A DNA stretch of 64,000 bases from Tolypeutes matacus. Lineage: Eukaryota > Chordata > Mammalia > Cingulata > Chlamyphoridae. A program made the position numbers and the translations under genes. Location: NCBI GenBank assembly GCA_026826555.1, contig JAKSZT010054565.1, positions 5,765,245 to 5,829,244 on the forward strand, written 5' to 3'. The notes beneath the pieces are model-generated. The model was given only the letters and a program-made list of their open reading frames with translations. It did no database searches and was not told where the DNA came from. Position 1 is the stretch's first letter. Every line of letters starts with the position of its first letter. This document shows, in pieces, positions 11,210 through 21,579 of the stretch.

Positions 11210-12130
11210 TATTTATTTATTTTTAAAGCGGGACAGAGCCATCCAACCAGCACCAGATTAGGAAGCAGAACGTTTTGAGCACCCCAGAAGGCCTACGGCA
11301 CGCACCCTCCCCAAGGATAGCAGCTCTTTGCTGACTTCCCTCAACATGCTCATTTTTGAATTTTACATAAATGGAATCATTCAGCATGCACGTTTTGCAT
11401 CTGTCCTCTTTCTTTCAATTTTGTGAGCGTTATCTATGTTATGTAAGGCAATAGTAATATTTTTCCATTCTCATTGCTGTGTAGGTTTCCTTGTAGAAAT
11501 ATACTACAATTCATTTGCCCATTTGTTTAGGCTGAATAAATGGGTAGTTTGCCATTTGGGATATTACTAAGAGTGTTCAATGAACATTCTAGTACATGTG
11601 TTTGGGGAACATATAAACACATTTCTGTTGGATAAATATCTAAGAATGGAATTGTTGGGTCACAGGGAATGTATTTCTAGTATAGGTGCCACACAGTTTT
11701 TTTAAATGGTTACACCAATTTACCTATCCAACAGCAGTGTGTGAGGGTTCCAGTGGCTCCAAATTCTTGCCAGCCCTTGGCATTGTTTTTCCTTTTCATC
11801 TTAGCCATTCTGTGGGTTTACATCCTATGTAGTAACATAACATCTTATGGTTTCAATTAGCATTTCCTTCATGACTGATGGGTTTGAGTTCCTCTCCATA
11901 TGTTCATAGGCCATTTGGACCTTCTGCCCACTTCTCTATTGAATTGCCTGCTTTTTTCTTATTGATTTGTAACAGTTTAAAAAATTTGTTCTGGATCTGA
12001 GTCCATTGTTGGGTATATGTGTTGCAAATATCTTCTCCCACTCTGTGGCTTGACTTTTCTCTCCTGAAAGCAGTGCTTTGATGCACAGAAATTCTGAATT
12101 TCATTTTTTTAATGCCAAACTAAAAATTCA
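11210..12130 (-). mobile_element. Old L1 (L1M/L1ME-like) 3' remnant, minus orientation
   Basis: On the plus strand it reads as the antisense of old L1 3' ends. Phrases seen include 'tacataaatggaatcattcagcatgc', 'cattctcattgctgtgtagg', 'tttgcccatttgtttaggctg', 'gaatggaattgttgggtcac' and 'ttgcaaatatcttctcccactctgtggcttg'. The element is diverged and non-coding. Confidence 0.65.
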
Positions 12131-12919
12131 GAGAGAGAGTGTGTCAGCTACTTGAGTCTTTTATTTTCCACTTTGCAATTATGTCTTTGTCTAATTGTCC
12201 AGGTGGGCTCACTTTAGAAAGAAGGGCTTTCTTGAAATGTAATATAAACTCTTCTAACTCAAGTCACATTTCCCCATAGACTTTAATTTAAGAATTAAAG
12301 ATGAAACTTTTATAAATAAAATAAATAATTTTGTCCCTGTGATAATATTTCCCAGGGAGCTTTGCAGAAATGAGTGTGGCTTATGTTGGTGCTACAAACC
12401 AGGGATAACTTGAGCATAGAACTGAAAAGGTCATGGGAGTAAATGTTGAAAACAGAGTGCTTTCTTCTAACTTTACAATTCTGATTGTCAAAAAAATTGC
12501 CTCCTGAGATTGCAATGGCTGTAAGAGAGCTGAGCCCCAATGCTTTTCTTCTTCTCACTTTCCTCCACTCCCACCCCCATCATCACTTCAGAAATAAGAA
12601 CCAAGTGGTCAAAATCAGCTCTTGGAAGATTGCAATCAAGAGCAGAGATCCTAAACCACTTCAAAAAGAGGCAGCCTTTCCTAGGAAATTGAAGGATCAT
12701 TCATTAGCATCTGCAGAAAAACATTCTTGAGAAGAGACTCTGCAAAAAGCTGCTGTCGTGGAAAGGAAGGCTTTGACTGTTGACCATGGCAGGCACCCGA
12801 GGGGCACAAGAATGAGGACCCCTGGGAGCAGCCATCTGCAAAGGCAGGCAGCTCTGAGGGTCTCTGAAGTGGCTGCTCAGTTTTCCTTGTCTGGGAAGTT
12901 GGTGGGGCCTGGCAGTGGC
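12131..12919. other. Intergenic, nothing recognised
   Basis: This is A/T-rich sequence between an old L1 and a MIR. No gene or repeat can be named. Confidence 0.4.
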
Positions 12920-13085
12920 CTAGAATAATAGAATAACCCTGCTGGATTTGTGGAGGCTTGTGAGACAGCCTGGGTTCAAATCCCTGCTCTTCCATCTTGC
13001 CAGCTGGGGACAAGTGCCTGAGGCTTACCTATGAATTTGGATGTTAATGACCATCTCATGGGGCTGATGTCAAGATTTGAAGGGC
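12920..13085 (+). mobile_element. MIR SINE fragment
   Basis: It contains 'gtgagacagcctgggttcaaatccctgctct', a decayed 'ttgccagctggggacaagtgcctgaggctt' and 'ccatctcatggggctgatgtcaagatttg', in MIR order. Confidence 0.65.
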
Positions 13086-13530
13086 TTGCCTGTGGAACAC
13101 AGTTGTGGTCAATCAGTGTTACTTCTGGTATCCTGTCCTTATTGTGCAAGTTGAAGTCCGTTTACCTGAGGGCTTTCTTCAAAGCCTCAGAAAGTGCCTG
13201 TGTCCACTTGTGTGGCAGTCCAGAAGTGCCCGGAAGTATGACATCTTCTGGGATAGTCCCCACCAGCTGGCATTGGTGGATGAATACCCCAGCTCCCTCG
13301 CCCTCAGGTGGGAAACTGAGGTGGGAGTTTGACCAAGTCTCCCAGAGTTCCCCACAGGATGAAGCTCCGGTTGCCCATAGCAGTGACACACCCTTTGTTG
13401 GCTGCCTTCCCTTTGCTGTCTCTCTTTTCCTCTCCCTGACCAGTGTGTACCTTCACCTCCCAAATAAACCACTTGCATTTAAGTCCTTGTTTCAGGGTCT
13501 GCTTGTAGGGGAACCCAAGCTAAGACTGTT
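13086..13530. other. Probable old interspersed repeat of unknown family
   Basis: The right part (13450-13530), 'ccaaataaaccacttgcatttaagtccttgtttcagggtctgcttgtaggggaacccaagctaagac', resembles a repeat 3' end I have met in mammalian genomes but cannot name. The region has open frames of 75-170 codons on both strands, which I take as chance. Confidence 0.3.
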
Positions 13531-13622
13531 CCTTTCCCCCTGATCTTATCCCTCCCCTCCTATTAGGTTAGCAAAGACTCGAGATTCTGACCCTTAATTA
13601 TGCAGCTTGATATTCCCTTTCT

Positions 13623-13720
13623 GTTTTGTTTTGTTTTGTTTTGAGGAGGTACCAGGGATTGAACCTGGGACCTCATACATGAGAAGATGGCGCTAAACCA
13701 CTAAGCTACATTTGCTCCCC
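13623..13720 (-). mobile_element. tRNA-Ala-derived SINE (DAS type), monomer 1
   Basis: The reverse complement of 13644-13720 is tRNA-Ala-like. It has a GGGGAGCAAATGTAGCTTAGTGG start with A box and a GAGGTCCCAGGTTCAATCCC part with B box. The A-rich tail appears as (TTTTG)n at 13623-13643. Such SINEs are characteristic of armadillos. A 'tgatattccctttctg' word at its left edge recurs as 'tgatattccctttttg' at 13852-13867, right of the second monomer. Confidence 0.85.
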
Positions 13721-13850
13721 AATGAGAGTTGGTTTTATTATTTTTAATTTTTTTTGTTTGTTTGTTTCTTTTTAGGAGGTACTGGGGATTGAACCTAGGA
13801 CCTCAAACGTGGGAAGCAGGCTCTCAACCACTGAGCTACATCCACTCCTT
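13721..13850 (-). mobile_element. tRNA-Ala-derived SINE (DAS type), monomer 2
   Basis: The body at 13774-13850 is again tRNA-Ala-like on the minus strand, with recognisable A and B boxes. Its tail appears as T/TTTG-rich sequence at 13733-13773. No separate target-site duplication flanks this monomer alone; the only visible pair brackets both monomers. Confidence 0.85.
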
Positions 13851-13867
13851 CTGATATTCCCTTTTTG

Positions 13868-15404
13868 TTTAGCCATTGAGGATTGACCTCCATGTTTACA
13901 TATAACTGAAACAAAATGCAATAAAACTGACCTGACCTCTGTGTGACCACTTTGGTACTTTATTTTGTAGCCTAATCAGTTTCATTAAAAAAAGAGGTAA
14001 TGGTCACCACGTACTCCACTGATGACAATTCCCACTAAAGTGGTGAGGCAGAGTTTGGAAACCTCACTCCCAAGCACCACTGAGAGGCGTGCTGGAATAT
14101 GCACTCCGCCTGCAGAGGGCGCCACTGCGGGGTGGCTGTTCAAGAGAAACGGATCAGGAGCACTGTCCTGCCAGCGGCCCTACTAGAAGTACCCAGGAGT
14201 GTGGGAGTGCAGCAGCTGGGGCAGGCCCTGGTTTGCTCCGCTCATCCCCGGGCACTGACGTGGAGCCAGGCATGGTGTCAGCCCTGGGATACAGCTGTGG
14301 ATGTCTAGTAAGTGCTGCAGATGTGTGCCTGTAGCACAGCATGGGAGGTCCTGACAAACCCAGACCCTGGTATTGGGGTTCTGCAGAGGGACACCCGGCC
14401 CAGCCTGGACCAGGGAGACGAGGCTGGGATGGCAAGGCTGTGCTGTGCCCAAAGCCCAAGGTTCTTGGAAAGCACAGATTACCCACTCTGCTATGGAAAG
14501 CACCATGACAGAGCACTCTTGGAGCGACCCCCTCTGCACTGGGCTCTTTAGACGTGTGTGGCTTGGCCCTTCCCCATTACCACGAGGAAGCTCTCCTCCC
14601 AGAGGCCATCGGACACTTGGAAGTGTCTGATTTGGGATCTGAACCCAGATTTTTTACACTGATTATAAAGCCTTGTGCCCAGATAGTCTGGTTTCATTTT
14701 TGGGCAAAATCTGGGTATTGATATACATATATATTTTTCTGGTTTTAATTTTTTATTTTTACAAGCACTCCCATTCCTCTCTGGTTTATATATATTCTAC
14801 CTCCCCAGGGGATTCGACTGCACAGCCAGGGTTGAGCAGAACTGAGCTGGACGTGGGTTCTTCCTGAGAAAGGCCAGCCCCACACCCACCTACATGCGCA
14901 TCCCATAACTGGAAGGAGGGGGTGTGGGACTGACTAGGTTAGGGTGGTCTGGGAAGGCCTCCCTTCTTAGAAGGTGGCTTTAGCCTCCTCTCTCCAAGTA
15001 GCTAAATGGAGCCAGCCACACATGGGATGGAGAAGCTCTTCCAGGAAGAAGCGTGAGGGGGACCGTACCCAGCAGGGTGGGCTCCGAGGAGGTCCTGGTT
15101 AGTCCTGGACTGAGGAGAAACCCTGACTGCTCACACCAGGCAGGTCCTGGGCCACAGGAGAGGAGGTGGGCTGGAGTGGGCAGGGGCAGACCCCGCAGAC
15201 CCAGAGGGTTTGCTCCTAGGTGCAGTGGGACACCACTTGTGGGCTCAAGCAGGGCACTAGGAGAAACGGTCTCCTTTGTCTGCCCTCCAGGAAGGCCGAG
15301 GAAATGGTGCCATTTGGGTTTCGTGTAGCAATTGAGCCTTTGGGCCTGGAACTCGCCTCTGTCTCTGGTGAGGGGTTGGAGCCTGAGGCTGCCCTCCCTC
15401 ACGG
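13868..15404. other. Intergenic, G/C-rich, no gene recognised
   Basis: The 14089-14630 part has overlapping open frames on both strands (up to 120 codons) owing to G/C content. None resembles a known protein. A CTCF-like core at 14109 is listed separately. Confidence 0.45.
14109..14122 (+). promoter_or_regulatory. CTCF-like core motif
   Basis: cctgcagagggcgc matches the CTCF core CCASYAGRKGGCRS at 13 of 14 positions (T for A at position 3). Binding is a prediction. Confidence 0.4.
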
Positions 15405-15815
15405 GGCCCTGCTGGGGACAGAATCGTGTCCCTCACAAAAGGCATGTTCAGGTCCCAACCCTGGTCCTATGGGTGTGAACCTATTTGAAAAGAGGACCTT
15501 TGAAGATGTTATTAGTTAAGGTGTGCCCACACTGAATGGGGAGAGGGGGTTTAATACAAGATGGCTGAGCAAAGGGAGAAGCCCCAGGGAGCAGCCAGAA
15601 GCTGGAAGTCAATGGAGCCTGGAGGAGAAAGGAGAGGATGTGCATAGCCATGTGATAGAAGAGCCAAGGAACCCCAAAGATTGCTGGCCAGCAGAAGATA
15701 CTGACTTGGAGGAGGCAAGCCTTCCAGCGTCTGAGACTAGGAGCCTATAATTTCCTGTTAAGCTAACCCTTTGTATGGTATTTGTTTTAGCAGCCAGGAA
15801 ACTAACAGGCCCTTA
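15405..15815 (+). mobile_element. MaLR/MLT1-like LTR, copy 3
   Basis: The order is 'ggacagaatcgtgtccctc', 'gtgtgaacctatttgaaaagaggacc', 'gttaaggtgtgccca', an A/G-rich middle with 'ggaagtcaatggagcctgga', 'catgtgatagaagagccaagga', 'ctaaccctttgtatggtatttg' and terminal 'aggaaactaacagg'. It is related to the LTRs near 0.8 and 1.4 kb and diverged. Confidence 0.6.
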
Positions 15816-16740
15816 GGTCTTCTGTCTTCATTATTAAGGACCATGCTTGCCAGAGCCTTTCACTCACCAGAGCCTGGAACCCCAGAAGGGGCCCGAAAAG
15901 CTGGCAGGGCCTCCTGAGACATGCAAGCCTCCTAAGCCTCTAAAGCCTGGGTGAGCAACCTCCACTACATTGACATTACTTAGACAGCCAGATAATAGGG
16001 TACTCAGTTGTGATTGCAGTCTTTAAATTCTGCAGCCAACACTGCTAGAGTTAAAGCATCAGAGCTTTAAATTCAGGAGGAAAGAGAGCCATCTTTGAGT
16101 TCTGAAAGAATCTCCCAAACCATGGGGCTCCCAATCTGGTGGGTGAGACAGACCCTGGGAGGTGGTGGCAGGTGGCTGGGGTGGAGGTGGGGGAGAGGCA
16201 GCAGGACCCACACTGGGGCTTCATGGGATGGAAGGGCAAGGCCTTCAGTAGCAGGAGCTTTTGACAGAGGGGCCCGGTTTACTCTTGTCAATTAAGTGCG
16301 CCCACACCAATACCACCACCTCTCCTTGATTCACATCCTGTTCTGTTGAAGCAGAGGGTCAAGAGTAAGTTGGGCCTTGAACTCTACATGCAGCACTCCT
16401 TTAGCTCAGCCTCCAACCTGAGGCACCCAGCACCAGGCGCACCTGCCCCCACCTGCATCCTGCGGTTCGGTGGGTGTTTGTGGGTGTGAACAAGCCCACG
16501 TTTGATGAGCAGCTGGGAGTGGTGAGGCCGATGCTGCAGGCTGCCCTGGCACCTGGGACACCTGCTGACTGGGGTGCCTGCAGTGTGGAGGGGGTGTAGC
16601 AGGGCAGGCTCAGGGTAGATGGGCCACACTCACATCTGGGCCCATAACAGTCACCAGCTGGCATCTGGCTGGCATATATGCTCTTACTATCCATTAGGGA
16701 TATACTCCTGGTTCACTTTTTTTTTTTTTTTCTGGTCATA
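15816..16740. other. Intergenic, nothing recognised
   Basis: No gene or nameable repeat was seen. A T run at 16718-16731 precedes the repeat cluster at 16.74 kb. Confidence 0.4.
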
Positions 16741-18530
16741 CAACAAAAATTTATTGAACACTTCTTTTTTTTAAATTAAAAAATCTATATATATATATTT
16801 AGATTACATAAATGTTACATAAAAAGTATAAAGGATTCGCATATGCCCTGCTCCCCACACCATGCCTACTTACCCACATTAACAACATCCTTCATTAGTG
16901 TGGTACATTCATTGCAATTGATGAACACATTTTTGGAGCAGTGCCACTAAGCATGGATTACAGTTTCCATTGTAGTTTACACTCTCTCACACACAATTCT
17001 GTAGGTTATGGCCCGTATCTGTCATTGCAATGCCATTCAGGACAATTCCCAAGTCCTGAAAATGGCCCCGTATTATATCTGTTTTTCCTCTCACTGACCT
17101 CAGAATCTCCAGTGGCCACTGCCTCCACATCAATGATATAAGTTCTTCCATTGCTAGAATCACAATAAGTCTAGTAGAATACCAGTAAGTCCACTCTAGT
17201 CCATAATATTGAACACTTCTTATGTGGAAGGCAGTGCTCTGGATTCTGGGGCTAAGGTGGGGAACAAGACATGATGCCTCTGGGGATCTTACACTCTAAT
17301 GGAAGAAAGTTACAATAAACAAGTAGATAAAATCATGTTAGGTACTGATAAATGCTGCAGGAAAGCTAAGATGGTGTAAAACGGGGAGAGGACCTGGGAG
17401 GAGTGGGGGGCTGCTAAGCTGAGAGGGGGAGGCCTCTTGGAGAGCAGGACATTTGAGTTGTAGATACCTGAAGACAGAGGAGGAGGCTGCCAGGCAGAGG
17501 ACCCGGTGAAGAAAGTCCCAAGTAGAAGGAGTGGCAAGAGCAAAGGCCCTAAGGCAGGGCAGCGGTATGTGTGAGGGATGTACAGAAGGCACTAGGGACA
17601 GGACAATGGGGAAAGGGGGACAAGACGAGGCCAGAGAGGCAGGCTGGGCTCAGATCTGGGAGGGCCTGGGCATTCGTGGGGGAGGAGCCGGTGTTAGTTC
17701 TAAGGGAAGCCACTTGTGGGTTTTAAGCAGAAGAGTGACACAGTCTGAGTCATGCTTCACAAAGGTCACCTTGGCTGTGGTGGGGCAGATGGGGCCTAGC
17801 GTGGGAGAGGGAGGCAGCGAGGGGGCTGTGGTGGGGAGGAGTGTGGCTGGCTGGCTGGGGGTTGGAGCAGGTGAGATGGGGAGAAGGGTGGGAAGCAGAG
17901 GCAGTAGCATTTCCTGAGAGACTGGATGGGGAATGTGAAGACAAGAGAGGAGTCTAGGGGACGTCTGTGTTTCCTGCCTGAGTAACTGAGATGGAATGGA
18001 TTTGTGGAGGAAGACAATGGTTTTGGAGGAGGGACGTTTTGGCCACAAGAAGGTGGAAGGTCGAGCCAACATCCAGGTGGAGTTATCACTTGGGCACTTC
18101 TTTTCATTCCCTCAGGGGTTCACTGAACACCTACGACTGGCCAGATAGTGCTGCTGGACAACTGGGGCTACAGCTGCACTCGAGACGAAGTCATGTCCTA
18201 AGAGCTCACAGTCCAATTGAGGGGAGGCAGACAGACAACCAAGTGGTGCATACAGGGCTGGAGGTCGGGGGTGGGGTGAGTCAGGCGTGGCGATATGGGT
18301 CTTGAATGTTTGAAATCATGCAAGAGGACCACCAATGAAGGGAAGGTAGAGGAGAAATCCAGAGACAGAGCTCAGGGGCAGCCCAACACTTAGAAGAGGA
18401 GGAGGCTCCAAGAGAGGACCTTCAGAAGGAGCGGCCAGGGAGGTAGGAGAACCCAGGGAGTGTCACGAAGGAGGTAATGGTCCACTATGCTGCTCAATAT
18501 GACAAAAAAGGAGAATTGACTATGGACTTT
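16741..18530 (+). mobile_element. Ancient mammalian interspersed repeat (family not assigned), two fragments
   Basis: It carries a well-known ancient repeat phrase series: 'tttattgaacacttcttatgtggaaggcagtgctctgg', 'gaacaagacatgatgcc', 'gcaagagcaaaggccctaaggcagg', 'gttttaagcagaagagtgacac' and 'gagcggccaggaggtaggagaacccagggagtgtc' type blocks. A second start-like block lies at about 18110 ('ttcactgaacacctacgactggccag'). A related but shorter copy lies in POP4 intron 5 (23195-24010). An L1 tail (16767-17206) is inserted in the first fragment. Confidence 0.5.
16767..17206 (-). mobile_element. 5'-truncated L1 insertion (3'UTR only), with target-site duplication
   Basis: tattgaacacttctt occurs exactly at 16752-16766 and 17207-17221. 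The T-rich left end is the poly(A) tail of a minus-strand insertion. The interior aligns with 57900-58345 of the large L1, for example at 'tccattgctagaatcac' and 'aagtccactctagtccata'. This shows that the non-ORF tail of that L1 is its genuine 3' end. The insertion split an older repeat. Confidence 0.85.
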
Positions 18531-18955
18531 GCAAAGACGGAATTCATCTGAGCAAGAGATGTTCAGTGGAGTGGTGGGGACAATAGCCCTATCATCTTTC
18601 CCACCCACTCACCCAGCCCACCCTACCCTACTCCATTCCACCTCACTTGATCCATGTATTTATCAGGATTTAGTGGGAATCCTAGTGTGAAGCCCCATTG
18701 CTTCATCTTCTTTCCTTCCCACCCCTTCTTCTCCTCCAGTTCAGTCTAATGGTCCGGGGGCTGCCAGCATGCTTTTTCTGTAAAAGGGATATGAAGGGGC
18801 AGGTGCAGACCCCCGAGAGCAGTGTCTTCTCTGGCAAGAGCTGAGCAGGACACAGAACGGTGGAGCCCCACTTGGGCCTTCTTGATTCTGGACACTTGCC
18901 GGGGACACCAGCTCCGATGCTGAATCTGCTTGCAGCCCATTTTGCACCTGTCTAC
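18531..18955. other. Intergenic, nothing recognised
   Basis: Short unique-looking stretch without a supported gene or repeat. Confidence 0.4.
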
Positions 18956-19260
18956 TTAGCAAAGCTCGTCCTTCACAGCTCAGGAAAAATTACCAGGAAT
19001 GTTATTGACTCTAATTTTAATTTGTCTAGCACTCTTGTTAATGATGTCTATTTAAGACATCCATTAAAGGCCCATGAGGTTAATTAAATGGACATTTCCA
19101 ATATAGTTCTATTAGAACCCCCTCTATTAAATTAATATTATAGACATTTAACAGATGTCTTAATTAGGCATTATAGCTAAGAAACGCAAACTAAATTAAA
19201 ACCAAAGCCATTGTCCAGAAAGAGAGCTTTTTACCATAATTTATGGCTTTTGGGGAGAAT
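18956..19260. promoter_or_regulatory. Candidate conserved noncoding element, TAAT/TTAATTA rich
   Basis: It is A/T-rich but not simple-repeat, without transposon signature. It is dense in TTAAT/TAATTA/ATTAAA homeodomain-type words (for example ggttaattaaatgg, ctattaaattaatatta, cttaattaggcattat). Such composition is typical of developmental enhancers in gene deserts. No alignment was made, so function is inference. Confidence 0.35.
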
Positions 19261-21039
19261 GCTCATGTTTACTCTTCAGAACCTGAGAACAATCATGTGA
19301 TGAGCTTTTCCAGCATCCAGAAAATGTCAACCCAAGCGTTCCAAATCTTTGAATCACAGTGCAGATGCACAAGCAGGAAGACTTTAGGTACCATCTGGAC
19401 TCCAGCGATCCTCAAATATCAATGGTTGGAATACTCAGCTGGGTTCTGTGCCCCAACCAGAGTCTGACTCAATAGGTCTGAGTTGCACCCACCTGCTGAT
19501 TCTGAGTCAGCAAGGTCCAGGATCCCACTTTGGGAAACCATGATCTAGTCTAATGGCTCCAGTTGACAGATGTGACATTGAGGCCCTGAAAGATGTCAGG
19601 ATCAGGTGGCTGGATCTGCAGACTCCCACATCCTGACCCACAGATTAGGACTTTTCTTGCAGTTCCCACTATTGCTCTCTCCCCACTCCCCATTCCAGTA
19701 AGTTGGGGAGAACCTCAGGCCTCTCCTTTGGGTAGGAACGGGAAGTTACAGCCCTGCACCCCCTCCCAGTGTCCAGTGGGTGGGTTCACACAGGCCTCCC
19801 CTTCCTGATTCCAAGGTCCTCTGGGATGGCTCCTTGGACCTGAGGGCATGTGACCTGATAAATGGTGATGTGATCATGCTCTTCACGTGCCTGGAGAAAG
19901 CCCCCTCCTCTGGGAAGCCTCCCTCCACCACCCTGGCCTACCTATGTGCTCATTTTTTCTCCCAACCAGACTATGCCCGGCATCCCAGGAGACTGAGACA
20001 CCCTGGTGAGCAATGGCCACTACGCAGATGGAGGCAGACTTGAGCTGCCTGGCTGCAGGTTCTGGGAGACTGGCACAGGCTAAGCCTGTGGGAGGGGTGG
20101 TGGCATCGTGCTAGTCTATTCAGCTTTGTCATAAAGAAAAGCAGTGTTTACCATTCCCTTCTCCCATGGTGCTTCATTTACAGAGTGGAATCTGAGTGGG
20201 ATACATTGAGAAAGCAAAGCGTCAGGCACTGCTGCTTCTGGCATGGAAGAAAAAGCTCATGGATTTGCTGTCTGTCACCAGGAGGGCTTCTGTCCTCCAT
20301 TTGTTGGTCAGCAAACACATACTTTGAGGGCAGTAGGTCCTGCTGAGCATGTTTCTGACCCACGTGGCTTTTCTAATACCAGATCCTGCAAGGCCTGTCC
20401 CCTGCCCCATCTCACTCCAGCCCTCGGGCCTGTCTTCACACAGGGCCAACAGAGCTGGCCTCACCTACTGACCTTACAGGTACATGGCCACAGAGGGCAA
20501 TAGTCGGGTTGAAAAGCCAAGCTTTTCAGTAGCAAAAATGGACCTAAGATGTCAACTAAAGTGCTCATGCTGGTGGCTGGGGTGTCCCTGGTGGACTAGA
20601 TGCTGGAAAGAGTGTCTCACTTTCCTTTTTAGTCTGCCTGCCGTTGGAGCCCAACAGGCTCAGGCACGAGAATGCAGGGGCAGATTTAAGCTACCTGTAC
20701 CTGAACAGCTGCTAATAAGCACAACTAGAACTAGTACTGTGCATCTGTGGTCCATCCAGACCCAATTCCTGGAGTGAATGGGCCCTAGGTCACTCAGCAA
20801 CCTTGCCATTCACTCCTCTTCCACTCTTCTGAAAAAGGAAAGTAAACCCTACTTAAGTCAAAGAGTTTAATAGCAAGCATGATTCAAAATGTGTCAAAAA
20901 TGCACCATACCACTGAGATCAGGAAATGTAGTGCCTACTGGCAGGTAAAAAAAAACCCACAACAATCCAGGTGCAACTTTGGGGTTTCCCTTCCTGGCCA
21001 GCCCAACTGAATTTCAGGAATATTTCCTGTATTTGGATT
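19261..21039. other. Intergenic downstream of POP4, nothing recognised
   Basis: A MIR scrap may lie at about 19555-19660. No gene is supported between here and the POP4 3' end. Confidence 0.4.
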
Positions 21040-21442
21040 CTGTTCATGCATATGTAATATTTTATTATTACCAATAAACAATGATTCATCATAAAATATT
21101 CAGACCAACACAGAAAGGTGTTAAAAATAAATAAAAAATCTAATAATCCCACCATTCACAACCAGTGTTAACACTGGTGCATTGTCTGCAAGTCTTTTCT
21201 CTCCATGTGATAGGAATTAAAGATGAAACATACATCTCTCAATATAACCCCAATCCCTGCCGTCCTTGCTCATTTCACCGTGGCCATCCACCCTTCTGAT
21301 CAAATGTCCTCACTGAGGATTTTCCTGGCTGGGGTGATCCATAACCAGAATTGGTTTAGCCATTTCTTTACTGAAAGGTGGGTATGTAGGGTGTTTGCAA
21401 TTTTCTGTTGTTATGAACAACTGCCTGAGGCAGCAAAGGGGG
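21040..21442 (-). other. POP4: POP4 3'UTR (predicted)
   Basis: It runs from the stop codon to just past the first good AATAAA on the minus strand (21061-21066). The length of about 400 nt is plausible, but the cleavage site is inferred. Part of it (about 21110-21400) has old-L1-like phrases, so the UTR may have taken up a repeat. Confidence 0.5.
21061..21066 (-). terminator. POP4: POP4 polyadenylation signal AATAAA (predicted)
   Basis: tttatt on the plus strand gives AATAAA on minus, about 380 nt past the stop, in an A/T-rich context. It is the first canonical signal I find downstream of the stop. Confidence 0.55.
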
Positions 21443-21579
21443 TCACAAGTCAATTGTTCCCTTTGCTTTGAACTTCTTTGCAGATCGCTCACTGGACCGA
21501 AGCTGGAATTTGCTCCCATAAATGTAGGAAATAAAGTCATCGATTTCCACAGAAAACACACAGTTCAGCTTGGGGATAA
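21443..21579 (-). CDS. POP4: POP4 coding exon 7 (last)
   Basis: The acceptor is ttctttttcag before TTATCCCC. It encodes residues 176-220, from VIPKLNCVF to KAKGTIDL, then TGA at 21445-21443. This is the second half of the Sm-like core plus the basic C-terminal tail. Confidence 0.97.

Noticed and set aside
13031..13543. 170-codon plus ORF
   Set aside because: It overlaps a MIR end and an old repeat-like 3' end, has antisense frames of similar length and no recognisable domain.
13644..13850. Possible tRNA-Ala genes
   Set aside because: The tRNA-like bodies carry A-rich tails and target duplications and have mutations in the arms. They are SINEs, not tRNA genes.
14089..14630. Cluster of overlapping ORFs on both strands
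   Set aside because: Explained by high G/C content. No conserved motif or splice signals were noticed.
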